DNA of 64,000 nt from Amblyornis subalaris (Eukaryota; Chordata; Aves; Passeriformes; Ptilonorhynchidae), in NCBI GenBank assembly GCA_018881555.1, contig JACAXG010000032.1:1872837-1936836 (forward strand). Direction: 5' to 3'. The notes under the pieces are model-generated. The model worked only from the letters and a program-made list of their open reading frames with translations. It made no database searches and was not told the DNA's origin. A program made the position numbers and the translations under genes. Of the stretch, positions 47,755 to 60,209 are shown piece after piece. The stretch's first letter is position 1, and every line of letters starts with the position of its first letter.

Positions 47755-50700
47755 GGAGCAGAAGGTTGGTTGTTCATAATCAGCTAATGCCTAACAATTC
47801 TCATAGAGAGGGAGTTAGATCTCCTTGAAACCCAACAGCGGTGTAAAAATATGATCAGCTTCCCACAAAAAGGTGGTCCTTATTATAACATTATTAAAAT
47901 GTTTTTTGATACCTTCTATGCTGACACGTGTGTGATAGGGAGTGTCTGAGAAAGTGACTCTCTGTGGGAATCAGCATGCACATATATATTTCTATTAAAA
48001 GTCACAATCACTGGTAATAGTGAATTTCTGGCAGGTAAGGGAAAGGGTGGGGAAAAACACATACTCTGTACCGCATACAGCAGTACAAAAAAACAATGAA
48101 GTAATAATAATTTGAAGTATTTTAAGTTTTGGAACACATCTTCTAGATACTAATACGTTAATATAAACCACTACTGAGTTCTTACATCTCCAGATAAAAT
48201 CCAAAGATGACATTCAGATCTCATTGAAATTACCAATAATATTCCTGGAGAACTAAGGTTTTGTACTGTGGGTTTTCCAGATGCTCAGCACCGCTCAGAT
48301 TATGGCCTTCAGCCTTTGCATAGAGCTGTCATCAGACTAAGGCACGCTCTCCCAAATATATTCGTGTTGTCTTTTCCTGCGAATTTGAAATAAGGGCCAT
48401 TGATTTTTCTTCTTTTAGGCTTTGATAGAGAAAAATCAGTGGACAAAGGTTGTGTACCATTAACTACAAGTGAAGGGCTAGTTGACCTCAGCTGAGCCAT
48501 TGATGAGGGTGAGGCTAATGGGAAAAAAATTGATCTCTTCATAATTTGTCAAGTGAAGTGTGGTTAGCTAAAAAATCTCATTATCAACACTGTTCTTGGG
48601 AATAATAAAAAATATCTGTTAAGTCAATTTTATTAAGCTCTTCCTAGGTATAGCAGGAGTCTCAGTTGTCAGTCACTATATAACCCAATGCTGCTGGCAT
48701 GTAGGTGTCACACAAAGTGATTGGTGATGCCATTCTCAGGTTTCTAGCAATGGAATAAGTAAATCCATTTTCTCAAAATAAAGAGATGCAATTTAATAGA
48801 GGACGTTAAGGATTGCTCTTCAAGGGAGGCCTATGAATTAATTTGGGAACTCATAGGTTCTTTGGCCTCTTCACAAAGTAAAATGGACTTTTACTTTCTT
48901 TTTTGGCCACAAAACATTTATCATAGGACTTATTAAAAAATCCTATTAAATTACGTTTCTGTAAGTTGTGTCCCTCATGCACTTGGGAAAAGTGTGAAAT
49001 GTCTTTTCAATTGAAGGCACTTTTCGTTTATATGTGCAATACTTTCTTGCCTGGGGAAATAAATGATGTCTCCATAGGGTGCCTAACTCAGCATGGAAGC
49101 ACGATCTCTATGTAACCCTGATATCTAGGACACCACTGGAGAGTGTGCCTTGGATATCAAATGCAAAACCTCTGTTGCTTGAGCGACAGGACTTACCCTC
49201 CTGGAGGCAGCTATAGCAAAAATATTCTCTGTGGATCCAATGAAAGCAAACAACAACTCTTGGATGGAGGGTGACACTTTGAATGGCAGAACAGGATGGT
49301 TGGGGCTGAGTTGAAGGCTGTCCATGCTGTTAAATTGTTCCTGGCTGCCAGTCTTGGCTGGACCAACTATTGTTATTGCTAACAATTATATAGTCAGAGT
49401 TTTCAGAACAGGGCAAGCAATACTCTCCTTGTGGTATGGGTTTTGCTGTCATGTTTTGGAAAGCAAGAGAGTTTAATTACATGGTGATGGCCAGCCCTTA
49501 TTAGATGCGCTCCAGAAACTGTTTTAGGTTAGTGCAGGAGTAACACGTACAGCCTTTTCAACTGAAACATTGTTGTCCATGTCATTCTGGATTGGGACTT
49601 CACCTATCAGGTCTGAATTCCCCTCCTAACTCAGCTGCTGCTTTTTGGCTTTTTATATCAGATCACTTCAGCTTTGTCAGTTGACTTCCTCTGCCTACCT
49701 TTGATAACAGAAACTGATATATTTCACAAGTGTATGAGAAATATATTTATACATGTATATATATATGTACATACATATGCATAAAAGTATTTATAATTAG
49801 GTATGATAATTGGAGTACACTGTCATTATACATGAATTTTCAGTGTAATTATTATTTTCTCCAATGAATTATTGCAAGCAATAATTCTTTTCTTTATTAC
49901 AGACAGATGTGTCCATGGAGCAGATCCAAACACCATTCATGCTTACCTGGCTTGAACTGTTCTTAGGAAATAATTCATTGTACAAGTTTAGGCTTTTAAT
50001 TCTTTCCTTTGAAGATGCCAAAATACATTTTTTTTTATTAATTGAAAATATTTAGTTAAGGTTTCATGTGAACATATGTGAGCCTATAGATTTATCTCTG
50101 AACCATTCAAATCACAGGTACCTTTAGATATTTGACTTCTTTAACTTGGATAGCCTGATCACTTATGTCACATGGCTTTATTTCGATGTTGTATTTGTAA
50201 AATTAACTAAAAAGGAAGGAACGGGTGTAATTTGTGGCACAGAGAGGTTTGCAATAAATTGTGTTCTATATGTATTTTATAACTCTTCATGTTACTCTCA
50301 CTATGCCAATATTATTTTAAATAACATCTGCAAAGTGAATATAATCTTGTTAAGCTAAACCAGTGATTATCTAAAAGAACTTTCACAGATGCCCTTTTTT
50401 TACTGCTCTAATGACTGGGGCGAAATAATGAGAATTCCTGCAGAAAGGATGGCATCACTTCTGCATCTGTTCTGTTCACAAAGTGTCCACCAACACTCCC
50501 TAAGGGGTCTGGTAAAGTTGCTTAAACTCTCTCAAAAGGCAATAAAGGGGATCACACTTTTAAAACATAGCCTAGGGAAATACAACAGCACATAAATTCC
50601 TTTGGAAATTGCTTGTCAGGTTCATTTGGAATGGTAAAAGCCAGAATGAGCTTCCAGCTAATAATTATTTCTGAGTGGGAGGGTTGTTGGAGCTCTGGGG

Positions 50701-53700
50701 AAAAACAAAAGATTTGAGTGCTAGTAGTGAATTTGCTTCTGGAATGCTTTGCAAAACAGAAGATTTATGATATTTTTTTACCCCACGCTTTTAAAGTGTG
50801 CAGCAGCACTGGCTGCAGTCACAGGGGACATTATCATGGAGTTGACAGGGCCCTGGATCAGGCCTGTAGACTCCTCACAGTCAACAAGGGAAAAAAGATT
50901 TGATTTTTCAGTTGAAAAGGTGTGTGATCTCTTACAGCTGGGTGTTTGAGTATTACGTCTATGCAAATACCATTAAGAAGTAATGCTATGTAATTATCAA
51001 TATGCAAGACTTAGTGACCTGGTATAAAAAGCAAAACAAATAAATGCACTTATGATTTGTGAGTAATAAATGCAGGTAAATGCTTCCTTAATGGGGACTG
51101 ATTCTCTCTTGGTGCCCAGTGAACTCAGGAGACAGTCGCAGTGATTTCACTGGGCCTTGATGGGTGGGATTCATCAGCCTAAATACAGACATTTGCATCT
51201 GACCTATATTATAGTCGGGGAGGGGAAAGCAGCTTTTTATTTTTTATGGTTGGGGTAGAAAGCAGCTTGGTTTAAGATACATTTCATCTCATCCTAATGT
51301 AGATGTTTTAAGGAGACTTTGTGAGTTCTGTCCTAAAAGTACTCATTTGTCTCCACTGATTATAGATGGAGCCAGAGTGACCATTTGAGATGGAGATGAA
51401 TGCCCCTCTCACTGAGTGAACAGGCCAACATCTGCAGTTTATACAAACTGCTCTTTGCTTGAGTTGTGGTATAACCCCACCAGCTTGAGACTCTTCTCCT
51501 TGCACAAAGTGCCTCTTAGTGCCCCAACTGCATATACAGGGCAAACTAATGCAAACAGACAATTTTCTCCTGTCAAAGTTGTGCCATTCTATGGTAAGTG
51601 ATTCTTGGACCACACAGAGGTATTTAGAAAATTAAGCTAAGCTGGAAAACTAAAGCAATTTTTGAAAGTGTAAAAATACTTCAATACTGAAAAAAAAAAA
51701 TGGTGATTTTTCCATTTCAAAGTGACATTTCAGTCTGAAAAGCAGCAAACTTTGGTAATTTAAATTTACTTCAAATCAATGAGTAAAGCACCAACCCAAA
51801 TCAAAGGTTATACATTATCTGAAATATCTTTAATTTTTTTTTAAAACATGTTTTTTATGGCATTGCATTTTGTATTTTTTTAGTTTTATTTTACTCCACA
51901 AAGAAACAAACACCCCCAAAATCAGATCTTCTGTTTCCTCAGTGCGCAGTAATGTGTGTTAGACCCCAACAGGATGCTTTGTCCAAAGTTCATGTATTTG
52001 TAAAGCCTATGATGTGTTTTCTTTATCTCTGTATTTCAGTGCTTGTGTAGTCTTTGCCTAGGGCAGGTTTTCATCAAAATTCTTGAACTGCTGTAGCAAG
52101 GGACTTCAACCACAAATGGCTTTTAATGTCGCTGTCCTCAGCAGTCTGGTGTAGAGCTGGGGCAAACCCACAGATGTCAATGAGTTACTTGAACTCAAAA
52201 TTTGTGTGGTAGTTTGGGCCATAAAGCATGGAGGTTTGCAGATACCCACTTGGTTCAAGCGGGGACAGTAAATAGCAGCACATGCACTGCAGCTAACAGA
52301 GTCATGCACTGGTAACACCTTCTACTTCTCACTTAGTGGCAGCACAGTTCAGCCTTTTCCACTCCTTATGGCAGGGCCTCCCCCTGATCACGCTGTTGGC
52401 AGTCAGGGGAGGCTCCTTATTCTGGAGAGAGGATGAGGTCTCGCCTGTTTGCCTTCTGTTCAGCGTTGCTCTGTGGTGCATGCAATGACTCTAATGTATT
52501 CACTCAAGCAAACTTCCTAGGGAAGCCCATGCATCCTTGAAGTCAGGGATTCTTGGCTTGGTTTTGGTTTTTATTTCTTACTTTTTTTCCTCTCTTTTCC
52601 TTTCTAGAAATAGATTCATTCTCTGGTGGGCTGAGAACAGCCATTGACTGTGTTCCTGTGCTGTTGAAAAATTACTGTCAGAAGTGTTTGCTGACATCTA
52701 ATCAAGGCAGAGATGAGGGATTTCTTAAAAACTGTACTTCTGATGCATGTCAGCTTGCTTTGCTTGGTCAGTTGTTGTCACCTCAGCTCTAAAGAATTTT
52801 AATTACAGTAGCTGTTATGAACACATTCCCTTAGGGAAATATAATTTTCTTATATTTGAATTAATTTGTGTGAGTGCAGTTTACCTTCTCCTTAGAGCAA
52901 CTTGTCTCATGGTTTGAAATCTGAACTATCCAAACTTTCTAAATCTGTGAGCAGATGCTACTGGTGGGACTCCCCTGTGTGCCAGTCATTTTTTTTCCCC
53001 AAAAAGGGATGTGTGCACACAGGCAGGTTGTGGGCACACAGCTGTGCATGAGGAGGCTGAATCCAGCCTCAGGAGCAGGCAGCTGGGCAGCTCCAATGCA
53101 GCCAGAAGAGAAAAATCTCTTCACTGAATTGTCATCATTGCTCTTAGACAAACTTAAGTGACCTCGGGGTGCCTGCTTCATGCTAAGAATTTTGGAGTGG
53201 AAGTTTTTATGTAAAAATACTTAAAATGCAATCTCCTGTTTGCCTGAATTCCTACTGAAAACAGGAATTTCATCTCTGAGTTCTCTTTGGCACTTCTGAA
53301 CTGTTTTTGAAAGTTACTATAATCACCAATATATTTGGAATACATCAGAGCTGTGTCCCTGTGGTAGTTACATCATCTTGTACTGGTGGAAAGCTAATGT
53401 AAGGGTGCCTTGATTTAAACATTTGGATATTTTCCTCATTCTTCAAGCCATTTGGCAATAGTGTTTACTTGGATCCAGAAAGAATGAAAACTTGACTGAT
53501 ATGGGAACGTGATTTTTCATTTTATATGCCTTTCTCTCTTCTGCAGCTGTCTCAGATCTCACTTGCAGATAACTGCCCTCAAAGGATGCTTTTCCAACAA
53601 CTTCATATTCTTTATCTGTAGAAGTTGCAGTAGCTTTTTGGTTCTTAAGCCAATGACAATAACAGACTGATTAATTTCTCTTCTGTCGTCCTCTACTTTG

Positions 53701-54529
53701 TGCCTTCTATAATGCTCCTATTACCATGATCAGTACTTTTATCTCAGGGGACAGATGAATTTCTAGTATTTATGACTGTTTACTCTGCATGGCAATTTTT
53801 TTCAGAGAGCAGAGAATTGTATTTCCAGTTTATTCACCTTCTCATACCTTCAAAGCTGTAAGCCATGTTCTATCAACCATAAATGCACTTGATTCCTTGG
53901 AGTACATGTTCTGAATTTACAACAGTTTCGTACAGAAAAGTCTTTTGAGACATTAATTTTGTAATTCAGTTTATTCTACTTGAATTATGAGCCAAGTAAT
54001 AAATCTACATTATTTATCTGCACTGGTGATTCCCAGCCAATTGTGTAGGCTACTCTTCGAGGAAACTGTCTTCAGTGCTGTTCCTATTAAAAGATATTAC
54101 AAAGTTTTTCCTTTCCCTATTTGCAGGGTTTATGTTGTTTGAGAGGTCTTGTTCAGCCTTTCAAGTGTGTGTATTCCTACATCTTCAAAACTGCCTAAGC
54201 AACTTTTCCATATCCAAGCAGTGTGTACCTTCTCAAGATAGACTGAAATCTCATTAAAAGTTTGGCTTTCCAAGATCTGAATCTTCTTCAGAATGGAGAA
54301 ACACCACAAACATTGGATTACCAGTGGATAGACACAGATTATAACAGAACTTACTATAAAGGCTTAGGACATTGGGCACTTTTTGCATCAATCTCTGTCA
54401 AGAAGATTAGACATGATGAAATGGCTGGCAAATTAACCGTAGCTGAGGGGAAGAACTTGTGTGGGAATGGAAAAGGACAGTTTAGAAGCCATTTAAGTTA
54501 GATCAGTTGTTCTTGATTAAATCTTCCAC
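47755..54529. other. Single-copy AT-rich DNA, no gene recognised
   Basis: No recognised repeat apart from an AT-rich patch at 49738-49783. Open frames reach 101 codons (minus, 51308-51613) with no domain. A 79-codon plus frame at 54262-54501 lies just upstream of an old CR1 and is not recognised. I see no exon with convincing splice sites. Confidence 0.5.
49738..49783. repeat. AT-rich / (TA)n low-complexity stretch
   Basis: Alternating 'atat', 'tatac' and 'atgtata' words, including 'tatatatatatg'. Partly self-complementary. Confidence 0.7.
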
Positions 54530-55760
54530 ACAAGACCTAATGAAGTGGCTGTAGTTCTCTGACCTCTGAGAACTGCTGGAGGATGCGTAAATTATAGGCC
54601 AGTCAGATGATCATCTATTACCAGAAAGATGCTGGTACAACTAATAGAGCTAGGAATCTAACAGTATGATAAGCACCAGGTCAGTATAACTTGAGAAGAC
54701 CAAATTATGTCAGACAAGACTAATTTGCACGTATAATTAGGAAAAAAACAGTGACCAGGAGAGGAGAAGTTATATAACCTGACTCTAATAAAATACTGAT
54801 CTTGTCTAACAGGACACTCTTAGTAGCAAATGGGGTTTATAAATCCGTCATAAGGTGAGAGCAAAACTACTGGGGATAAAAAATAAATGAAGGGATTAAG
54901 GGCCCATTCTCAAAGTGAAAGAAGGAGTGCTTGCTGTAGGGATTTTCCTGGCTTGAAGTGTATGGAATAGTTTCATTAATCACTTTGGAAGGTGGAAGAG
55001 GGAGTAGAGCTTTACTATCCACAGACTCTACCAACCTGGAAGGGGATTGCAAGCTCTTAGGAGGAGAAATCTGAGAGATTGAAAGCAAGATTAAAAAAGA
55101 CTCATGTGCGTCTTGACATGCTGAAGAAAAAATCCCTGGGAAAAATAGGAGACAACTCCTCAGTGAGGAGAGGTGCCGAACACTATCCTGAGGAATAATT
55201 AATTGCATACATATAATAAAGAGAGCACTCTTGGCAAAGCAGAAGTTAAACAGACGCCACTGAATCACTAACTGAATGTGAGTGAAGAATCCCACGCTGT
55301 GAAAAGTAAGCCACATACTAGAGTGTATGACAGACGTGCTCTAAGTTTTACTCCTTCTGCTTTACTCAGCATTCAGAAGACCTTGTTCTGTTCCCAGTTT
55401 TGAGCAGTGCACAGTAACAGATGGGCCAACTGGAGGGAGTCCAGCAGAGCGAGTGCTGGTAATCCACGGATGTAGAAAACATGACCTTTAAGGTGAGATT
55501 GGAGGAATTTGTTTTGCTTAGCCTAAAGATGAGAATACTGAGGAGGACATGGTAACAGTGCTCTCTAGGACTGCCAGCAAAAGGAAAGAAATAGTCAGCT
55601 CCCTGTGTCCACAGACATGACAGGAAATAATAGCTTCAAATGTATCGTGGGTTATTGAGGTAAGACATTAGGGAAAAGCATGTCACTGTAATGATAGAAC
55701 AAGTCTCTGTCTGGAATGATTTAGATATAGCGGATCCTGACTTTGGACCAGTGCTGCACA
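54530..55760 (+). mobile_element. Old CR1 LINE copy spanning RT region to 3' UTR
   Basis: A strongly diverged CR1 that can be followed by motif order. 'aaattataggccagtcagat' marks the start of the reverse-transcriptase region. Next is 'accaaattatgtcagacaag' (KxCQTNL-type segment) and 'cattaatcactttggaaggt'. After that come 'aacctggaaggggattgcaa' (the segment after the catalytic motif) and 'tgaatgtgagtgaagaatcc'. The C-terminal block begins 'gtagaaaacatgacctttaa', and a decayed 3' UTR ends near 'ggatcctgactttggaccag'. Frameshifts and stops are throughout, and no useful frame remains. The minus-strand 149-codon frame is antisense. It is older than the copy that follows. Confidence 0.75.
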
Positions 55761-55999
55761 AGACAAAATTCCCAGCCAGAGATATATTCCTTTGTGGTGA
55801 AAGCATTACCGCAGCAAATGAGGCATGAAGCACCTCACTGTCCCAGAAGTCACACACTTGAAACAAGACACAAAATAAAATGTGAGCTAAAAAGTTGAAA
55901 AGCACTGGAATAGTTGATGGGAAAGTTCCTTTCAAAGCCCTCTTTCTCTGACTTTAGAGCATGTGTTTACATAACTCGATTGCGGGTGCTTATCAAACC
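55761..55999. other. Spacer between two CR1 copies
   Basis: About 240 bases, AT-rich. A 'gaaaagcactggaatagttg' string at about 55898 faintly resembles CR1 3' UTR, so part of this may be more of the old copy. Not resolvable by eye. Confidence 0.4.
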
Positions 56000-56052
56000 T
56001 GATTTCCTTTAATGACAAGGTAACCCACTTAGCTGACCAAGGGAAGCCAGTT

Positions 56053-56388
56053 GACGTAATCTTTTTGGATTTCACTAAAGCTTTTGATGCTGTCTCTCAC
56101 AGGATCCTTCTGGAGAAAATGTCCAACATTCAGCTGGACAAACACATCATGGGATGGGTGAACAATTCACTTACAGTTTGGGCACAAAGGGTTGTAGTGA
56201 ATGGGGTGACATCAGACTGGGAACCTGGCACTAGTGAGGTTCTGCAGTGCTCCATCCTCAGCCCTGTGCTCTTCAACATCTTCATTAACCACCTGGACAC
56301 AGGACTGGAAGGCATACTGAGCAAGTTTGCAGACAATACAAAACTGGGAGGGGCTGTTGACTCCCTCAAGGGCAGGGAGGCGCTGTAG
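56053..56388 (+). pseudogene. CR1 ORF2 reverse-transcriptase fragment, defective
   Basis: About 112 codons of the palm region of a LINE reverse transcriptase, which in an intact element copies its RNA at a nicked target. Motif A is recognisable with its aspartate. Motif B has lost conserved residues, and motif C has a D-to-N change at a catalytic position. The frame ends in a premature TAG. The N-terminal RT and endonuclease are missing through 5' truncation. It has no expected product. Confidence 0.9.
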
Positions 56389-56612
56389 AGAGACCTTGGC
56401 AGATTGGAGGATGGGCAATCACCAACCCCATGACGTTCAACAAGGGGAAGTTCCAGATTCTGCACCTGGGATGGGGCAACCCTGCATATATGGACAGACT
56501 GGGGAATGAGATGCTGGAAAGCAGTGCTGCAGAAAGGGACCCAGGGGTCCTGGTTTTTGCAAGCTGAGTATGACTCAGAAGTGGCCTGGCAGCCAGGAGG
56601 GACATCTGTGTC

Positions 56613-56894
56613 TTGGGGGGCATCAGGCACAGCATCGCCAGCTGGGCAAGGAAGGGGATTGTCCCGCTTTGCTCTGCACTGGGGTGGCCTCACCTCGAGT
56701 CCTGGGGGCAGTTTTGGGTGTCACAATATAAGAAAGACATTAAACTATTAGACAGTGTTCAAAGGAGGGCAACAGAGATGCCGAAGGGCCTAGAGGGGAA
56801 GCCGTGTGAGGAGAGCCTGAGGTCACTTGGTCTGTTCAGCCTGGAGAAGAGGAGACTGAGGGGAGACCTCACTGCAGTCACAATTTCCTCGTGA
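56613..56894 (+). pseudogene. CR1 ORF2 C-terminal fragment, frameshifted from RT part
   Basis: This frame carries the C-terminal signature of CR1 ORF2 ([13 protein letters not shown] and [15 protein letters not shown]), open to 56894. It is separated from the RT fragment by stops and at least one frameshift between 56388 and 56613. It is a retrotransposon relic, not a host gene. Confidence 0.88.
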
Positions 56895-58867
56895 GGGGAA
56901 GAGGAGGGACAAACACTGATCTCTTCTCTGTGGTGACAGTGACAGGACCCAGGGGAATGGCCTGAAGTTGTGTCAGGGAAGGTTTAGGTTGGATATCAGG
57001 AAAAATTTCTTCATCCAAAGGGTGGTTGGGCACTGGAACAGGCTCTGCAGGGCAATGGTCAAAGCACCAGCCTGACAGAGCTCGAGAAATGTTTGGACAA
57101 CCCACTCAGGCACGTGGAGTGACTCTTGGGGATAGTGCTGTGCAGGGCCAGGAGTTGGACTAGATGGTCCTTGTGGGTCCTTTCCAACTCAGCATATTCT
57201 ACGATTCTGTGAAAAGTGCCACATAAAATAGATAAAATAAATAAAACAGTTATGACCATAGACTATGCAGATGTAGTTTGTTTTCTGGCTGCACTTTCCC
57301 TTTTGCTGAGAAAAAGGGGGACTGGACTGGAATATTTCTTGCTTCTCTCACCTTCTCTCACCTTAGGTTCTTTCATGCATTCTACAAACTTTAATTTTGC
57401 TAACCAGATTCAAACCCCAATGATTAGACTCTGACAGTTTTGCTATTTTTCTTTTCAGATTATGATTGCAGACATACTGTTTTTAGCAGTCATATTTTTC
57501 AGAAATCATAGAGTGTCACCTCTTATAAAACCCTGCCATTTTGCACACAACTAAATCTTGCCTGTTTGAGCCCAAGGATGAGAAATGTAATACCCAGAAT
57601 TTTGTAAGAAAGGCTAGCATAAAAAGAATATTTTTGAGAGAATATAAAGTAATATAATGTTATTGTTATGCTATGGCTATTATGATGATATAAAACTTCT
57701 GTCCTCAATGCCAATTTTAGTAATTTTCTTGGGTTTTGTCTAAAGAAAATTATTTTCGTTAGACTTCTAAATATGCTGATTTCTGTAGGATTGTGCTGGA
57801 GGACTACCTAAACTACTGCAAATATTTACAGGTTGCATATAGAGAAGAAACAGTAAACCACTGTATCCTGTTTGCCAAAATACTGCTTCTTGCTAGGCAG
57901 CATAGATGAGCCTAATGATTGATGGATTATTCTCCCTTGTGAAATTAGAATGTATCTTAATAGACTAATTCTGTGTAAATACTTTTGTATAAGGGCAGAA
58001 TGGTACACACACAAGTGGAGTGTAATAAAACTTCTCTTGGAAATGCTTGGAAATCCAAAGCTAGTTCTGTTAATGAGAAGAATCTGGCCCAAGAAGAGAT
58101 CAGGTAACAGTGACTCATTAGCATGTCAAATATTTTCTTTGAGTTCATGAATTTTTCTTCTTGCGTGCATCTTTCCATATGCCCATGCCTCTCCTGTTCC
58201 CCGGACAAGGCCTAGGTTATATAAGGTTCATATAAAAAACCCATTTGATCCTATATTCCTATAAATCAAACTAAATAGCTTTTCTAATGCTTTAAATAAG
58301 TTGCTGGTAATCTGTTTGTAGTCACTCATATTGGTTTAACATGGATCTGTAGCTGTTCAGCTTGTTCCTACATCTGTTTCTGCAATTTAGGGAGAACATC
58401 TTCTTGTGCTGTATGTGAAAGTCATTTCCTATAAACAGAATGAGCCGTGAGCTCTCTATTAAGGAACATTCATTTGGAGAGGGAAGGAGAAAAGACGTAA
58501 TGGCTATTAGGTTGTTTCATGGTGTATTCATGAAGAGTCAGTCTCTCATTTCCAAGGTTGTAACTCAGAACAGCATTAACACAGCCTAAAACAACTCACT
58601 CAGATTTTACTCACTAGACTGCTCAGTTTCTCCCAGTTAAAATCAAGTTTTTTCCTCCCTCAGCCTCCAAGGGCAGCATCTGTACAATTAAGGATAGGTT
58701 TATGGGAAGATGTCACTGATCATAGGCTATTTTACCTTCCCAATGGGTTCTCCAAAATGTAATGTTCCACGTTGTCTCTGAAACCTCTAAGCTGTAACTC
58801 CACTATGTAGTTGCTTCCTAGAAATTGATTTTTTCAGACCATTCCCACTGTGGCATAGATGTTACTC

Positions 58868-58891
58868 TCATTCAGCCAGCAGGCTGAATGA
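58868..58891. repeat. Perfect 10-bp inverted repeat with 4-base loop
   Basis: 'tcattcagcc' (58868-58877), loop 'agca', then the exact complement 'ggctgaatga' (58882-58891). It would form a short hairpin in either strand. No transcript or terminator role can be inferred in this context. Confidence 0.9.
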
Positions 58892-60146
58892 ACAAGTAAA
58901 ATGGGCTTGTGCTAATATGAACAGTATGGAACTAGCTTTAATTGAAAAAGCTGTCACTATCAGAGCAGATTATATTATATTTCTTTATGCAGAAAGACCA
59001 TTTTAATTTTCTCTTTCTCTAGAAGCACAAAAAAGTGTCTGTCCAACAGGCAAATGATGGTTAACTCAATTTTAAAGAACTTCCTTAATAAATAATGTAT
59101 TTACACTTGGCAAATTTAAAGTCCTAAAGCTTTTTTATTCTATACTATCTTTGAATGCTGCAGAGAGGAGTGGTAGCACAAGCAATGGCCCAGAGTCCAA
59201 TTTATGACTGCTTCTGTGTATTGTTTTGCCATTGGTACCAAGATATTGCATTGAATTTGAAGCAGCAGAATTCGTTGTCCTCACAATTAGATGTGGGTGC
59301 AAATCCTGGGGATGCAAACTGAGCAAAGAGAGGTCGCTGTTCTCAGTGCTGGTGTGAGATCATCTGCTTGTCTACTCTCTGACCAACCAGACCCAGAGAC
59401 TGTGGTAGGACACCTGAGTTTCGTTATGCTGGTAAAAAAATCTGAGCTGCTTTAACAGGAATAGAATTTAAGTTCAAGCTGCAGTAACTTATGTAAGAAG
59501 AATAATACTTGCAGGCACAACTCTATAATATAATCTGCTTTCTTGAAGAACTCTATTTGTTTTGTGCTCAGCCCATTTCCCATTTTTTTCATGCCAAGGA
59601 TATAATGCAGACTCCCATAGCTTGATAGTTTTCCCTTAACAGCCATCTCAGGACACAGATGATTTCGAACATCTCTGGAATTTTAGCACACTGGATTTGT
59701 TACAACGCTCAGCAGTAAAATAGCTAACAATGCCCCCATTGAAATGGAGGTAGTTAGGTTTCAGACTTAACATTCTTTTGGAAAATAAGGGAAAAGCCAT
59801 ATCCTCACAGCTGTAATTTCAGGTGTTTATCTTTGCAATGTCCCATATTTCACTCTCTCATGTTTTCACAGTCATGGCGATCACTGGTTTCATAATAATA
59901 CGAAAGTAAGCTGAAACTCCTCTATTGCAATGTATAGCAGAGCATGGCTAATTTTGTGGATGGGGCTCTGCAAAGCATAGCTCAGGCTGGGAACAGATGT
60001 ACTTTTCTCAGCCCAGCTCTGCTTGTGAGGAGATTACTGTGCATCAGTGCTGACTTGTTCTTATTTTCCAGCAGAACTGATTGTGTGAGTGCTTCTTTAC
60101 CCATTTCAGTTACAAAAAGTCATATTAGCTTAAGTAATGGGAATTG

Positions 60147-60209
60147 GTCATGGTTAACCCATTTTTGTTCTTTTTTTTTTTCTTTAGTCAAAATGGGTTA
60201 AGGAATGAC
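60147..60209. repeat. Imperfect inverted repeat around a T-rich loop
   Basis: 'ttaacccatttt' (60153-60164) is complementary to 'aaaatgggttaa' (60190-60201), 12 bp without mismatch. Outer 'gtcat'/'atgac' arms add five pairs after a small asymmetry. The 25-base loop is dominated by a T run. Confidence 0.8.

Larger units (their letters stand above)
56000..57213 (+). mobile_element. CR1 LINE, 1.2 kb copy with inactive reverse transcriptase remnant
   Basis: This is the most informative CR1 in the window. From 56053 a frame reads the RT motif A region ([14 protein letters not shown]). It runs on to the motif B region ending [16 protein letters not shown], where the usual glycine/proline residues are replaced, and motif C as FADNTKL, in which the second catalytic aspartate is asparagine. 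The frame stops at about 56388. The C-terminal block reopens in another frame ([13 protein letters not shown], then [16 protein letters not shown]) at 56754-56865. The 3' UTR follows and ends 'atattctacgattctgtg'. It is 5'-truncated and incapable of retrotransposition. The subfamily matches the tip at 19037-19166. The 187-codon minus frame is antisense. Confidence 0.95.

Noticed and set aside
54867..55316. 149-codon minus-strand open frame
   Set aside because: Antisense to the old CR1 copy at 54530-55760.
56130..56693. 187-codon minus-strand open frame
   Set aside because: It lies antisense to the CR1 RT and C-terminal region, so its openness follows from the repeat's composition. No domain is seen.
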